Positions 14,084 to 21,334 of a stretch of DNA of 21,334 nucleotides are shown here, one piece after another. The stretch covers positions 1 through 21,334 of the forward strand of contig DASUEB010000084.1 of the NCBI GenBank assembly GCA_036275295.1. The letters are read 5' to 3'. The notes under the pieces are model-generated. The model was not told the origin of the DNA and did no database searches. It worked only from the letters and a program-made list of their open reading frames with translations. This DNA is from DASUEB01 sp036275295 (lineage in GTDB: Bacteria; Bacteroidota; Bacteroidia; Flavobacteriales_D; Luteibaculaceae). Position 1 is the first letter of the stretch. Every line of letters starts with the position of its first letter. Made by a program: the position numbers and the translations under genes.

Positions 14084-15034
14084 ATGGGATTATTTGATTT
14101 TCTCTACAAAAACAAAACTGAAGACCTAGATAATGGTCTTGCCAAATCTCGCGAAAGCGTATTAGGTAAATTAGCCCGTGCTGTGGTGGGCAAAAGCAAG
14201 GTCGATGCAGAGGTATTAGATCATCTGGAAGAGATCTTGGTCAGTGCGGACGTGAGTGTAGAAACCACGGTTAAAATCATTCACCGCATAGAAGACCGAG
14301 TAGCACGCGATAAATTCCTTGGAACACAAGAATTGAATCGCTTGCTTCGCGAAGAAATTGCCGAATTGTTAGCCGACGCTCCTGATGGCACTCAATTTGA
14401 CCTTCAAGGTCAACCGACTAACGAGCCATACGTAATTTTGGTAGTAGGGGTAAATGGTGTGGGTAAAACAACAACCATTGGGAAATTGGCAAATCAATTT
14501 AAACTTGCCGGTAAGCAGGTAATTCTTGGTGCAGCAGATACATTTAGGGCGGCTGCCATAGACCAACTTAAAATTTGGGGTTCTCGAGTGGGTGTGCCTG
14601 TGGTGGCTCAAAGCATGGGTTCTGATCCGGCATCCGTGGCATTTGAGACCGTTTCTGAGGCCGTTAAAGCAAACGCTCAAGTTGTAATCATCGACACGGC
14701 TGGCAGGCTGCACAACAAGGTTGGTCTGATGGCTGAGTTGTCGAAGATTAGACGAGTGGTTCAGAAAGTGGTTCCCAACGGTCCTCACGAAGTGCTGTTG
14801 GTATTAGACGGATCAACGGGTCAAAACGCCATAGAGCAAGCAAAAGAATTCACCAAGGCCACAGAGGTATCTGCCATTGCGGTGACCAAGCTCGATGGCA
14901 CAGCCAAGGGCGGTGTGGTGATTGGAATCAGCGATCAATTTAATATTCCCGTAAAATATATCGGAGTTGGTGAAAAGGTTGAGCACTTGCAATTGTTCGA
15001 CAAAAAAGCCTTCGTAGATAGTTTGTTTAAATGA
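14084..15034 (+). CDS. ftsY: Signal recognition particle receptor FtsY
   Basis: A 316-residue SRP receptor GTPase that pairs with Ffh to dock ribosomes at the inner membrane. It has the NG core only, with almost no acidic A domain. G1 is GVNGVGKT at 122-129, followed by the DTFRAAA segment, then DTAGRL at 204-209 and TKLDG at 268-272. The ATG at 14084 (MGLFDFLYKN) is the normal FtsY start. The frame runs 22 codons further up through the terminator stem and the promoter region, which rules out the longer form. The stop overlaps the next ATG (ATGA). Confidence 0.95.
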   Translation: MGLFDFLYKNKTEDLDNGLAKSRESVLGKLARAVVGKSKVDAEVLDHLEEILVSADVSVETTVKIIHRIEDRVARDKFLGTQELNRLLREEIAELLADAPDGTQFDLQGQPTNEPYVILVVGVNGVGKTTTIGKLANQFKLAGKQVILGAADTFRAAAIDQLKIWGSRVGVPVVAQSMGSDPASVAFETVSEAVKANAQVVIIDTAGRLHNKVGLMAELSKIRRVVQKVVPNGPHEVLLVLDGSTGQNAIEQAKEFTKATEVSAIAVTKLDGTAKGGVVIGISDQFNIPVKYIGVGEKVEHLQLFDKKAFVDSLFK

Positions 15035-15399
15035 TGAGCAGCAAGGGTATTTCCAATTCCGCGACCGAGGAGGTGCTTCGATTGGCAAATCAGATGTTTC
15101 AAACGTTAGGTGGCGGACTCGGACAACGGGTTTATGTCAATGCCCTCAACGTGGCATTAGATCAAAGCAAACTCAGTTTTGATGCCAATTGCGAGTTTGC
15201 CGTGATGTACCTCGATGAAAAAGTAGGAACGATCCGTTCTGATTTTTTCATTGAACACCAGTTGGCCGTTTGGATTGTAGAGGGTAAAATCAGCGAGGAT
15301 CAAAAAAAAGCATACCAAAACATGATCAAAGCGGCCGGATTGGGCGGCGGGCTCGTCATTGAATTGAGTCTAGAGGGGTTGGTGGCACACAAGTTATAA
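15031..15399 (+). CDS. GxxExxY-family protein with altered signature
   Basis: A 122-residue protein resembling the GxxExxY family (PDDEXK_3-like fold). The signature segment reads GLGQRVY (29-35), with Gln32 where the family has Glu. Downstream RSDFFIEHQLAVWIVEGK keeps Asp71 and the E84-x-K86 pair at the positions of a PD-(D/E)xK nuclease-like core, and the C-terminal half (YQNMIKAAGLGGGLVIELS) matches the family's closing helix and strand. The biochemical role of the family is not established. It starts within the ftsY stop codon and rimO follows two bases after its stop, so it is part of that operon. The Glu-to-Gln change could mean loss of a catalytic or ligand role, or a divergent subgroup. 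Confidence 0.72.
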   Translation: MMSSKGISNSATEEVLRLANQMFQTLGGGLGQRVYVNALNVALDQSKLSFDANCEFAVMYLDEKVGTIRSDFFIEHQLAVWIVEGKISEDQKKAYQNMIKAAGLGGGLVIELSLEGLVAHKL

Positions 15400-15401
15400 G
15401 T

Positions 15402-16730
15402 ATGAAGACAAAGACGCTCAAGAAAAATAAAGTCAACGTGGTTACGTTGGGTTGTTCGAAAAACATATACGACTCGGAAGTGTTGATGGGGCAACTCAAG
15501 GCCAACCGTTTTGATGTAGAACATGAGTCGACTCAGGGCGATGCTTCAATTGTAATCATCAACACTTGTGGATTCATCGACAACGCAAAACAAGAGAGCA
15601 TCGATACCATTCTGCGCTACGCCGAGGCTAAGGAAGCCGGTTTAGTAGATAAAGTGTACGTTACTGGTTGTTTGTCGGAACGCTACAAAGGAGATTTATC
15701 GGCCGAAATTCCAGAGGTAGATGCTTGGTTTGGTACCCGCGATCTGCCCAAAATGCTTAAAACCTTAAAAGCCGATTACAAGGCCGAGTTGGTGGGGGAG
15801 CGTTTGCTAACTACCCCTCAGCATTACGCTTATTTTAAAATCGCTGAGGGATGCGACAGGCCCTGCTCATTCTGCGCCATCCCCTTGATGAGGGGCAAGC
15901 ATAAGTCAACCCCCATCGAATCTTTGGTGGAGCAAGCGAACAAGCTTGCCGCCGCAGGAACGAAGGAACTTATTCTCATCGCTCAAGACCTTACCTATTA
16001 CGGCCTTGACCTATACAAGGAGCGCAAACTTGCCGATTTACTGCGCAACCTAAGTGATGTGAATGGAATTGACTGGATTCGCCTGCATTACGCTTATCCA
16101 TCTGGTTTTCCGATGGATGTACTCGATGTCATGCAGGAACGAGACAATATCTGCAAGTACCTGGATATGCCATTGCAGCATGCTTCTGATAACATGCTTA
16201 AATCGATGCGTCGCGGTATAACCAAGGCCAAAACGTATGAACTGGTTGAATCGATTCGCGAAAAGGTGCCGGGTATCGCGCTGCGAACGACCCTGATTAC
16301 CGGTTATCCGGGCGAAACCCAAGCCGATTTTGAAGAAATGAAGCAGTGGGTTCAGGATCTCCGTTTTGATCGCCTGGGTTGTTTTACCTATTCTCACGAA
16401 GAAAATACCCATGCGTATTCGCTTAACGACGATGTGCCCCAGGAAGTGAAAGATCAGCGCGCGGAGGAAATCATGGAAATTCAAGCTTCGATCTCTCATG
16501 AGTTGAATCAAACGCGGGTAGGGCAGACGTATAAGGTCTTGTTCGACAGGGTGGAAGGAGATCATTTTGTAGGCCGAACAGAATACGACAGCCCAGAGGT
16601 TGACAATGAAGTATTGGTAAATAAATCGAATTACCTCCGCCTAGGGGATTTTGCCCACGTAAAAATTGACGAGGCAAGCGACTTTGACCTTTTCGGCACC
16701 GTGGTTGATGCGCCCATTAAAAAAGGTTAA
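15402..16730 (+). CDS. rimO: Ribosomal protein uS12 methylthiotransferase RimO
   Basis: A 442-residue radical-SAM enzyme that adds a methylthio group to an aspartate of ribosomal protein S12. MTTase-domain cysteines are C18 (VTLGCSKN), C56 (INTCGFIDNAKQES) and C90 (VTGCLSERY). The radical-SAM CxxxCxxC is at 151/155/158 in AEGCDRPCSFCAIPLMRGKH. The C-terminal TRAM domain ends in DFDLFGTVV. TLGCSKN and CGFI.NAK separate RimO from MiaB and MtaB. It follows the GxxExxY gene by two bases and ends shortly before bshC. Confidence 0.95.
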   Translation: MKTKTLKKNKVNVVTLGCSKNIYDSEVLMGQLKANRFDVEHESTQGDASIVIINTCGFIDNAKQESIDTILRYAEAKEAGLVDKVYVTGCLSERYKGDLSAEIPEVDAWFGTRDLPKMLKTLKADYKAELVGERLLTTPQHYAYFKIAEGCDRPCSFCAIPLMRGKHKSTPIESLVEQANKLAAAGTKELILIAQDLTYYGLDLYKERKLADLLRNLSDVNGIDWIRLHYAYPSGFPMDVLDVMQERDNICKYLDMPLQHASDNMLKSMRRGITKAKTYELVESIREKVPGIALRTTLITGYPGETQADFEEMKQWVQDLRFDRLGCFTYSHEENTHAYSLNDDVPQEVKDQRAEEIMEIQASISHELNQTRVGQTYKVLFDRVEGDHFVGRTEYDSPEVDNEVLVNKSNYLRLGDFAHVKIDEASDFDLFGTVVDAPIKKG

Positions 16731-16758
16731 GAGGTGGTGTGGGGCTCTAAAGAGCGGC

Positions 16759-16766
16759 TATCTTTG
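16759..16766 (+). promoter_or_regulatory. -7 box of bshC
   Basis: TATCTTTG is an exact TAnnTTTG match six bases before the chosen bshC ATG. It also argues against the longer frame from GTG at 16734. Confidence 0.6.
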
Positions 16767-16772
16767 GCGGGC

Positions 16773-18377
16773 ATGGGTAAAATCATTACAGACAACATAG
16801 AAATTGACTTTGAGCGCACGGGAAAATTTACCCCTATTGCCCTCGATTTATTAAAAGGGCACGCCAACCTGGGCCCCATGGTCAACAGGTTTTTTACGCC
16901 AAGTGATGCGCAGTATTGGGTTAATCAACGCTCTGTTCATCCCACTCCTCGCCAGACACTGGTTGATGCGTTGCGCAGGCAGTACAAAGGCCTCGCCGTT
17001 CAGTCGGAGGTAACCCAAAACATCGATGCGCTTAACCGCGAAACAACCTTTACCGTAACCACCGGCCATCAGCTGTGTTTGTTTACAGGACCTCTTTATT
17101 TTGTCATCAAAATTGCGCACACCATCCGCTTGGCGCGCGAAATGGAGTTGCATGCCAAAGATACCCGAGTTGTACCCGTATTTTGGATGGCCTCTGAGGA
17201 TCACGATTTTGAAGAAGTCAATCACACGTATATTCAAGGTAAATCCATTCGGTGGAATCGCTCGCACAACGGTGAGCCCGTTGGGCAATTGGATCTAGAT
17301 AACTTTGAAACCGTCTGGCAGCAGCTTTCTGACATACTTCCAGATGGTCCCAAAGCGTCCGAGTTAAAGAAATTCCTTCAAAAACATTACCTACCAAGTT
17401 ATACTTTGGCGCAAGCTACTCGTTCGCTGGTGAACGCCTTATTCGGTTCATACGGCTTGGTGATCATCGACGGAGACGACCCGGAGCTAAAATCCCATTT
17501 TATGCCCCACGTGGAACGCGAATTGACGCAATCGTTCGCCCAACACGCGGTTCTGGAACAAAATCAAAAGTTGGAATTAAATTATACCATCCAGGTTAAT
17601 CCAAGACCAATCAATTTGTTCTGGTTTGAAGGTGGATATAGGTATCGTGTGGATGTGGGTCCGGTTTTTTTGAAAGGAGAGGAATCCATTCCGCTCGATT
17701 CTGCGAAGTTCAGTCCCGATCGGTTTAGCCCCAATGTTTTACTTCGGCCGCTATACCAGGAAACCATTCTTCCCAACCTCGCCTATGTAGGAGGTGCGGG
17801 TGAAATAGCTTATTGGTTGCAATTGAAAGGGATGTTTGATGTAAGCGGGGTTCCCTTTCCCGCATTGGCCCTTCGAAACTCGGGTGTCGTAATCGACGAG
17901 GTCGATCATAACCGTTGGCTCGACTGGGGTTTTAAAACTACCGAATTGTTTTTGTCCCCTGCTGATTTGAGCAAATCGATTGCCGCCAAGGCGGGTTCCG
18001 AGGTATTAGAAAAGTTGGAGAAAAGCCAAGATGAAATTGAGCAGAAAACGATTCAACTGGCCCGCGATTTATCGAAACTGAGCCCGGGACTTGCCCGTCA
18101 TTTGGAGGCCAAAATGGCAAAAGAACGCCATTTCCAGCAGTCGCTTCAACGCAAAATCATCCGCGAGTTCAAAATCCGCGAGGAATCGCTGATAACCAAA
18201 GCAGAACAAATCAGATCGAGCTATTTCCCCGGTAACGGCTCCCTTCAAGAGCGAAAGGAAAATATATTCGGGCTGGTGTATCGCTACGGTTTCGAATTGA
18301 TTGACGAGATCGTTTCGCACATAAGTATCGAACCGGGCACTTTTTCAGTTTGGGTTGCATCGAACACAAAGAAGTAA
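16773..18377 (+). CDS. bshC: Bacillithiol biosynthesis enzyme BshC
   Basis: A 534-residue protein that adds cysteine to glucosaminyl-malate in the last step of bacillithiol synthesis, in the cytoplasm. Family marks are TTGHQLCLFTGPLYFVIKIA and FWMASEDHDFEEVNH in the N-terminal half, LVIIDGDDPELK in the middle, a long coiled-coil arm at about 400-480 (for example KLEKSQDEIEQKTIQLARDL), and the closing LQERKENIFGLVYRYGFELI. Start chosen at the ATG at 16773, just after an exact -7 box; length then matches the family. The bshA and bshB genes are not in this window. Confidence 0.93.
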   Translation: MGKIITDNIEIDFERTGKFTPIALDLLKGHANLGPMVNRFFTPSDAQYWVNQRSVHPTPRQTLVDALRRQYKGLAVQSEVTQNIDALNRETTFTVTTGHQLCLFTGPLYFVIKIAHTIRLAREMELHAKDTRVVPVFWMASEDHDFEEVNHTYIQGKSIRWNRSHNGEPVGQLDLDNFETVWQQLSDILPDGPKASELKKFLQKHYLPSYTLAQATRSLVNALFGSYGLVIIDGDDPELKSHFMPHVERELTQSFAQHAVLEQNQKLELNYTIQVNPRPINLFWFEGGYRYRVDVGPVFLKGEESIPLDSAKFSPDRFSPNVLLRPLYQETILPNLAYVGGAGEIAYWLQLKGMFDVSGVPFPALALRNSGVVIDEVDHNRWLDWGFKTTELFLSPADLSKSIAAKAGSEVLEKLEKSQDEIEQKTIQLARDLSKLSPGLARHLEAKMAKERHFQQSLQRKIIREFKIREESLITKAEQIRSSYFPGNGSLQERKENIFGLVYRYGFELIDEIVSHISIEPGTFSVWVASNTKK

Positions 18378-18587
18378 CTCGCGCAGAAATTTTCTTTTCT
18401 TATCACACTTTGCAGTGGCTAAGATGGTCTTGTTGAGTAACCTTGCTATTGAGAAGGTGGGGTGATTGCTTCCTGAAAGGAGTTGAAAAACCGCTGAAAG
18501 TCAGCCTTGCTCATCTGATTGCCCCATAATTTGGGAGAAACTGATCAACAAAGGTTTTTTAAACGCTTGGCATTACTACATTTGCCT
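18378..18587. other. 210-base gap before guaA
   Basis: It contains the guaA -7 box at its right end and no clear terminator for bshC. A 22-codon frame on the minus strand (18446-18514) has protein-like composition but weak gene evidence. No riboswitch-like fold (for example a purine aptamer) was recognised. Confidence 0.5.
18577..18584 (+). promoter_or_regulatory. -7 box of guaA
   Basis: TACATTTG is an exact match, and only three bases separate it from the guaA ATG. Transcription would be expected to begin at or next to the start codon. Confidence 0.6.
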
Positions 18588-20114
18588 ATGCAAGAAACCA
18601 TCCTGATCTTAGATTTTGGTTCTCAGTATACACAGCTGATAGCCAGAAGAGTACGTGAGTTAAACGTCTATTGCGAGATTCATCCCTACAATAAAATTCC
18701 GCAGCTCTCTCATGTTAAAGGGTTAATTTTATCGGGAAGCCCCTTTTCGGTGCACGACGAAAACGCGCCACACCCCGATCTTTCAGGTTTTTTGGGTGCG
18801 ATGCCCGTTTTGGGTGTGTGTTACGGAGCCCAATTTTTGGCGCATACCAGAGGGGGTAAGGTTATTCGATCAACCATACGCGAATACGGAAGGGCCAACA
18901 TCAGCGATTTGCCTATCGTTTCGAGGCTAACTGAGGGTATTCCGCACGGATCTCAGGTTTGGATGAGCCATGGTGACACCATTGGCGCTCCTCCCGCTGG
19001 TGCCGAAATTATTGCCTCAACCCATGATGTGAAGGTGGCGGGATATCAGAAGACCGACGAACATTATTTCGGAATTCAGTTTCACCCTGAGGTATTTCAC
19101 AGCACGGATGGACTTACCCTGCTCAAGAATTTCGTGGTGAACATATGTGGATGTCAGCAGAGTTTTTCTCCGGCAAGTTTTGTAGAGAGCACGGTGGCTG
19201 AACTGAAGCAAAAAATCGGCAGTGAGAAGGTTGTTCTCGGTTTAAGTGGTGGTGTGGATAGCTCCGTTGCTGCTGTTTTACTTGACAAAGCCATTGGCAA
19301 GAACCTTACCTGCATATTTGTAGATAATGGTTTGTTGCGCAAAGACGAATTCAATGCAGTACTGGCCAGCTACAAAAACATGGGCCTTCAAGTGATTGGT
19401 GTTGACGCAAAAAACCTATTCTACGAGGCGCTTAAGGGGCTTTCGGACCCCGAAGAAAAGCGCAAGGCCATTGGGAAGGTGTTTGTTGATGTTTTCGACT
19501 CAGAATCTCAAAAGATTGAGGGTGCTGCTTGGTTGGGACAAGGAACGATTTATCCCGACGTAATCGAGTCGGTTTCGGTGAAGGGTCCCTCGGCAACCAT
19601 CAAATCGCATCACAACGTTGGCGGACTTCCCGCATATATGAAACTCAAGGTGGTTGAACCCCTTAGGTTGTTATTCAAGGATGAAGTAAGGCGTGTGGGA
19701 AGAGAGCTTGGGATCGATGGCCATATTCTAAATCGTCACCCATTCCCTGGGCCCGGTTTGGCTATCCGGATTTTGGGAGAGATCACCCCTGAGAAGGTGG
19801 CTCTGCTTCAGGATGCCGATGCCATTTTTATCAACGGGCTCAAAGAACATGGACTATACGATCAGGTATGGCAGGCAGGCGTAATATTGCTCCCTGTGCA
19901 GTCGGTTGGTGTGATGGGTGATGAACGCACCTACGAGAATGCCGTTGCGCTGAGAGCGGTAACTTCAACGGATGGTATGACGGCTGATTGGTGTCATTTG
20001 CCTTACGAGTTCCTCGCAAAGATTTCAAACGAAATCATCAACCGCGTGAAGGGAATCAACCGAGTTGTTTACGACATTTCTTCCAAACCCCCAGCAACTA
20101 TAGAATGGGAATAA
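18588..20114 (+). CDS. guaA: GMP synthase (glutamine-hydrolysing)
   Basis: A 508-residue enzyme converting XMP to GMP with ATP and glutamine. The class I glutamine amidotransferase domain (about 1-195) carries the triad Cys78 (GVCYGAQ), His166 and Glu168 (FHPEV). The ATP-pyrophosphatase domain has the PP-loop SGGVDSS at 220-226. The C-terminal dimerisation domain ends VVYDISSKPPATIEWE. The start MQETILILDFGSQYTQL agrees with the family; the frame extends 23 codons further upstream, but that stretch contains the promoter box. Two bases separate its stop from the LysM gene. Confidence 0.97.
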   Translation: MQETILILDFGSQYTQLIARRVRELNVYCEIHPYNKIPQLSHVKGLILSGSPFSVHDENAPHPDLSGFLGAMPVLGVCYGAQFLAHTRGGKVIRSTIREYGRANISDLPIVSRLTEGIPHGSQVWMSHGDTIGAPPAGAEIIASTHDVKVAGYQKTDEHYFGIQFHPEVFHSTDGLTLLKNFVVNICGCQQSFSPASFVESTVAELKQKIGSEKVVLGLSGGVDSSVAAVLLDKAIGKNLTCIFVDNGLLRKDEFNAVLASYKNMGLQVIGVDAKNLFYEALKGLSDPEEKRKAIGKVFVDVFDSESQKIEGAAWLGQGTIYPDVIESVSVKGPSATIKSHHNVGGLPAYMKLKVVEPLRLLFKDEVRRVGRELGIDGHILNRHPFPGPGLAIRILGEITPEKVALLQDADAIFINGLKEHGLYDQVWQAGVILLPVQSVGVMGDERTYENAVALRAVTSTDGMTADWCHLPYEFLAKISNEIINRVKGINRVVYDISSKPPATIEWE

Positions 20115-20116
20115 AA

Positions 20117-21334
20117 ATGATTAACATGCGACATGCTTCCGTTGGATTGAGGTTATTCGCCGGATGCTTGGTGTTTTTTTGCGGTGTTTTGCACACCCAA
20201 AAGGTTTTGGCACAAAGCGAAAAACCCGTAATTATCGACGGTACCAAATACATCATCCATCAGGTTGAAAAGGGTCATACGCTTTATGCCATATCGAAGA
20301 AGTATGCCATCAGCATGGATGCGCTGCTATCAGCCAATCCCGGTGCCTCGGCAGGTGTTAAAGTAGGCGATCGCCTCCGAATTCCAGTCGATAAGATGGA
20401 TAAAATGGCTACCACGGGATCTTCGCCCCAAATCCAGAGCGATCTATTAATCCATACGGTGGCCAAAAAGGAAACGCTGTATTCCTTAGCGCGCCGCTAC
20501 GATATCACCCCCGCCGAGATATTATCTGCAAATCCAGGATTGGGAAGCACCCTCAGCGAAGGTCAATTACTTCGAATCCCGGTAAAAAAAGGCAAAAACG
20601 GACAGCCATCTTTTTACAAAGAGGCTGAAGAGGAGATAGCCACTATTCACGTGGTTGGGGCCAACGAAACCTTATACAGCTTATCGAAGCTCTTCAATGT
20701 GAGCATCGATGAGATAAAGGCTGCTAATGGGGGTTTGCCCCAGGGTTTGATTCTGGGTCAAACCATTAAAATCCCGAAAAAAGGTGAGTTTGAGCGCAAT
20801 TCGGAGAGTTCATCGTCAGGGACCTTCCCAGCACCCAAAGGGGAGTCGATGTTTACCACCCAAACACCGACGCCTTCCAACAACAGCGCCGTAACTCGCA
20901 ATGCGGAGTATGCAAGTGGAGGAAGTTTGAAGGTGGTTATGATGTTGCCTTTTGAGGCGGCAAGATTGGATTCTGTCGACAAATTGGGTCACGATCAGGT
21001 AGCGTTGGAATTTTATCAAGGTGCGTTAATCGCACTGGATACCGTGAGATCGATGGGGACTGACTTAAATGTCTATATCTACGACTCCAACAAAGACGGT
21101 AAAAGGGTTAAAGAAATTGCCACCAAACCCGATTTAAACAACGCGGACCTTTTCATCGGACCAATGTATAAGTCAGAGTTACTTGCTTTGGCGGAAGTTT
21201 CGGGTGCGCGCCAAGCGCACATCGTTTGTCCAGTCCCTCAATCGGGAGGCATACTCATGAACAGGCCTTTTATCAGTAAAGCGCACTGTGATGATGCCAC
21301 GCAACTATCGGCACTAACTCGATTTATCAATCGC
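20117..21334 (+). CDS. LysM-repeat protein with periplasmic-binding-like domain, 3' end outside window
   Basis: The frame runs open from the ATG at 20117 to the last base, giving 406 residues. Residues 1-32 are a signal peptide (cleavage after KVLA). Three LysM peptidoglycan-binding modules lie at about 46-90, 112-155 and 177-220, each with a GHTLYAISKKY or ETLYSLxxxx segment and a closing xxIP. A Ser/Thr/Pro-rich linker covers about 221-270. From about 272 (LKVVMMLPFEAARLD) a domain resembling type I periplasmic binding proteins begins (FYQGALIALDTV, VYIYDSNKDG, ADLFIGPMYKSE). Family knowledge: LysM plus substrate-binding-like proteins next to guaA recur in Flavobacteriia, with no proven role. 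Inference: an exported, cell-wall-associated protein co-transcribed with guaA. M4 at 20126 is an alternative start. Confidence 0.88.
   Translation, partial: MINMRHASVGLRLFAGCLVFFCGVLHTQKVLAQSEKPVIIDGTKYIIHQVEKGHTLYAISKKYAISMDALLSANPGASAGVKVGDRLRIPVDKMDKMATTGSSPQIQSDLLIHTVAKKETLYSLARRYDITPAEILSANPGLGSTLSEGQLLRIPVKKGKNGQPSFYKEAEEEIATIHVVGANETLYSLSKLFNVSIDEIKAANGGLPQGLILGQTIKIPKKGEFERNSESSSSGTFPAPKGESMFTTQTPTPSNNSAVTRNAEYASGGSLKVVMMLPFEAARLDSVDKLGHDQVALEFYQGALIALDTVRSMGTDLNVYIYDSNKDGKRVKEIATKPDLNNADLFIGPMYKSELLALAEVSGARQAHIVCPVPQSGGILMNRPFISKAHCDDATQLSALTRFINR

Noticed and set aside
16050..16565. Long open frame on the minus strand opposite rimO
   Set aside because: It is fully antisense to a confidently identified gene, with no recognisable domain and no promoter box; a codon-bias shadow. 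The same applies to the minus-strand frames at 14369-14788 (opposite ftsY) and 16851-17288 (opposite bshC).
2032..16730. mtaB and rimO as a duplicated pair
   Set aside because: They are separate, ancient members of the MiaB superfamily with different diagnostic motifs; their presence in one window is not a recent duplication.
16734..16772. GTG-initiated extension of bshC
   Set aside because: The -7 box lies inside it and the shorter form matches family length.
18519..18587. 23-codon N-terminal extension of guaA
   Set aside because: It has no family similarity and includes the exact -7 box at 18577-18584; MQETILILDFGSQ is the normal GuaA start.
1..21334. Mobile element, defence island or CRISPR
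   Set aside because: No transposase, integrase, direct-repeat borders, nuclease-effector clusters or spaced repeats were seen; gene content is core-genome.

Overview
This is a chromosomal core-genome segment of a Bacteroidota bacterium, most likely in or near the Flavobacteriales. The lineage call rests on several independent signs: a type IX secretion (T9SS) C-terminal sorting domain, an OMP_b-brl_3-type TonB-dependent outer-membrane protein, the Bacteroidota-only 51-residue DUF4295 ribosomal protein encoded after rpmB-rpmG, a bacillithiol gene (bshC), exact Bacteroidota -7 promoter boxes (TAnnTTTG) in front of most transcription units, and almost no Shine-Dalgarno sequences. Genus cannot be read from the sequence. 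There are no rRNA or tRNA genes, CRISPR arrays, insertion sequences or prophage genes.

Layout. Positions 1-1923: 3' part of a large secreted adhesin-like protein with Ig/PKD-like repeats and a T9SS tail, closed by a strong terminator. Positions 2032-4984: mtaB (tRNA t6A methylthiotransferase), an inositol-monophosphatase-family gene and a small lipoprotein, ending at a strong terminator. Positions 5084-6462: a 48-residue cysteine- and lysine-rich protein translationally coupled to a BaiN/HI0933-type flavoprotein. Then comes a 306-base gap with a bidirectional terminator. Positions 6769-11935, all minus strand: TonB-dependent-receptor-like protein, a HEAT-like protein, a SirB1-family protein and a nucleoside phosphorylase, each with its own apparent promoter.

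From a divergent promoter region at about 11961-12068 the plus strand resumes: cinA, then rpmB-rpmG-DUF4295 with a terminator, then ftsY, a GxxExxY-family gene, rimO, bshC, guaA and a LysM protein cut by the window end. This block covers ribosome composition and modification (L28, L33, DUF4295/bL38, RimO), membrane targeting (FtsY), thiol redox (BshC) and GMP synthesis (GuaA). The two radical-SAM methylthiotransferases, MtaB and RimO, lie at opposite ends of the window.

No clearly new multi-gene system is present. The most notable items are the unannotated Cys-rich microprotein fused by an ATGA overlap to a flavoprotein gene, the set of genes whose -7 promoter box lies only 3-8 bases before the start codon (implying leaderless or near-leaderless mRNAs), a GxxExxY protein with an altered signature embedded in the ftsY-rimO operon, and the regular disulfide-type repeat array of the secreted protein. 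Start codons of ftsY, bshC, guaA and the nucleoside phosphorylase were placed downstream of the longest possible frame because promoter position and family alignment agree on the shorter form.
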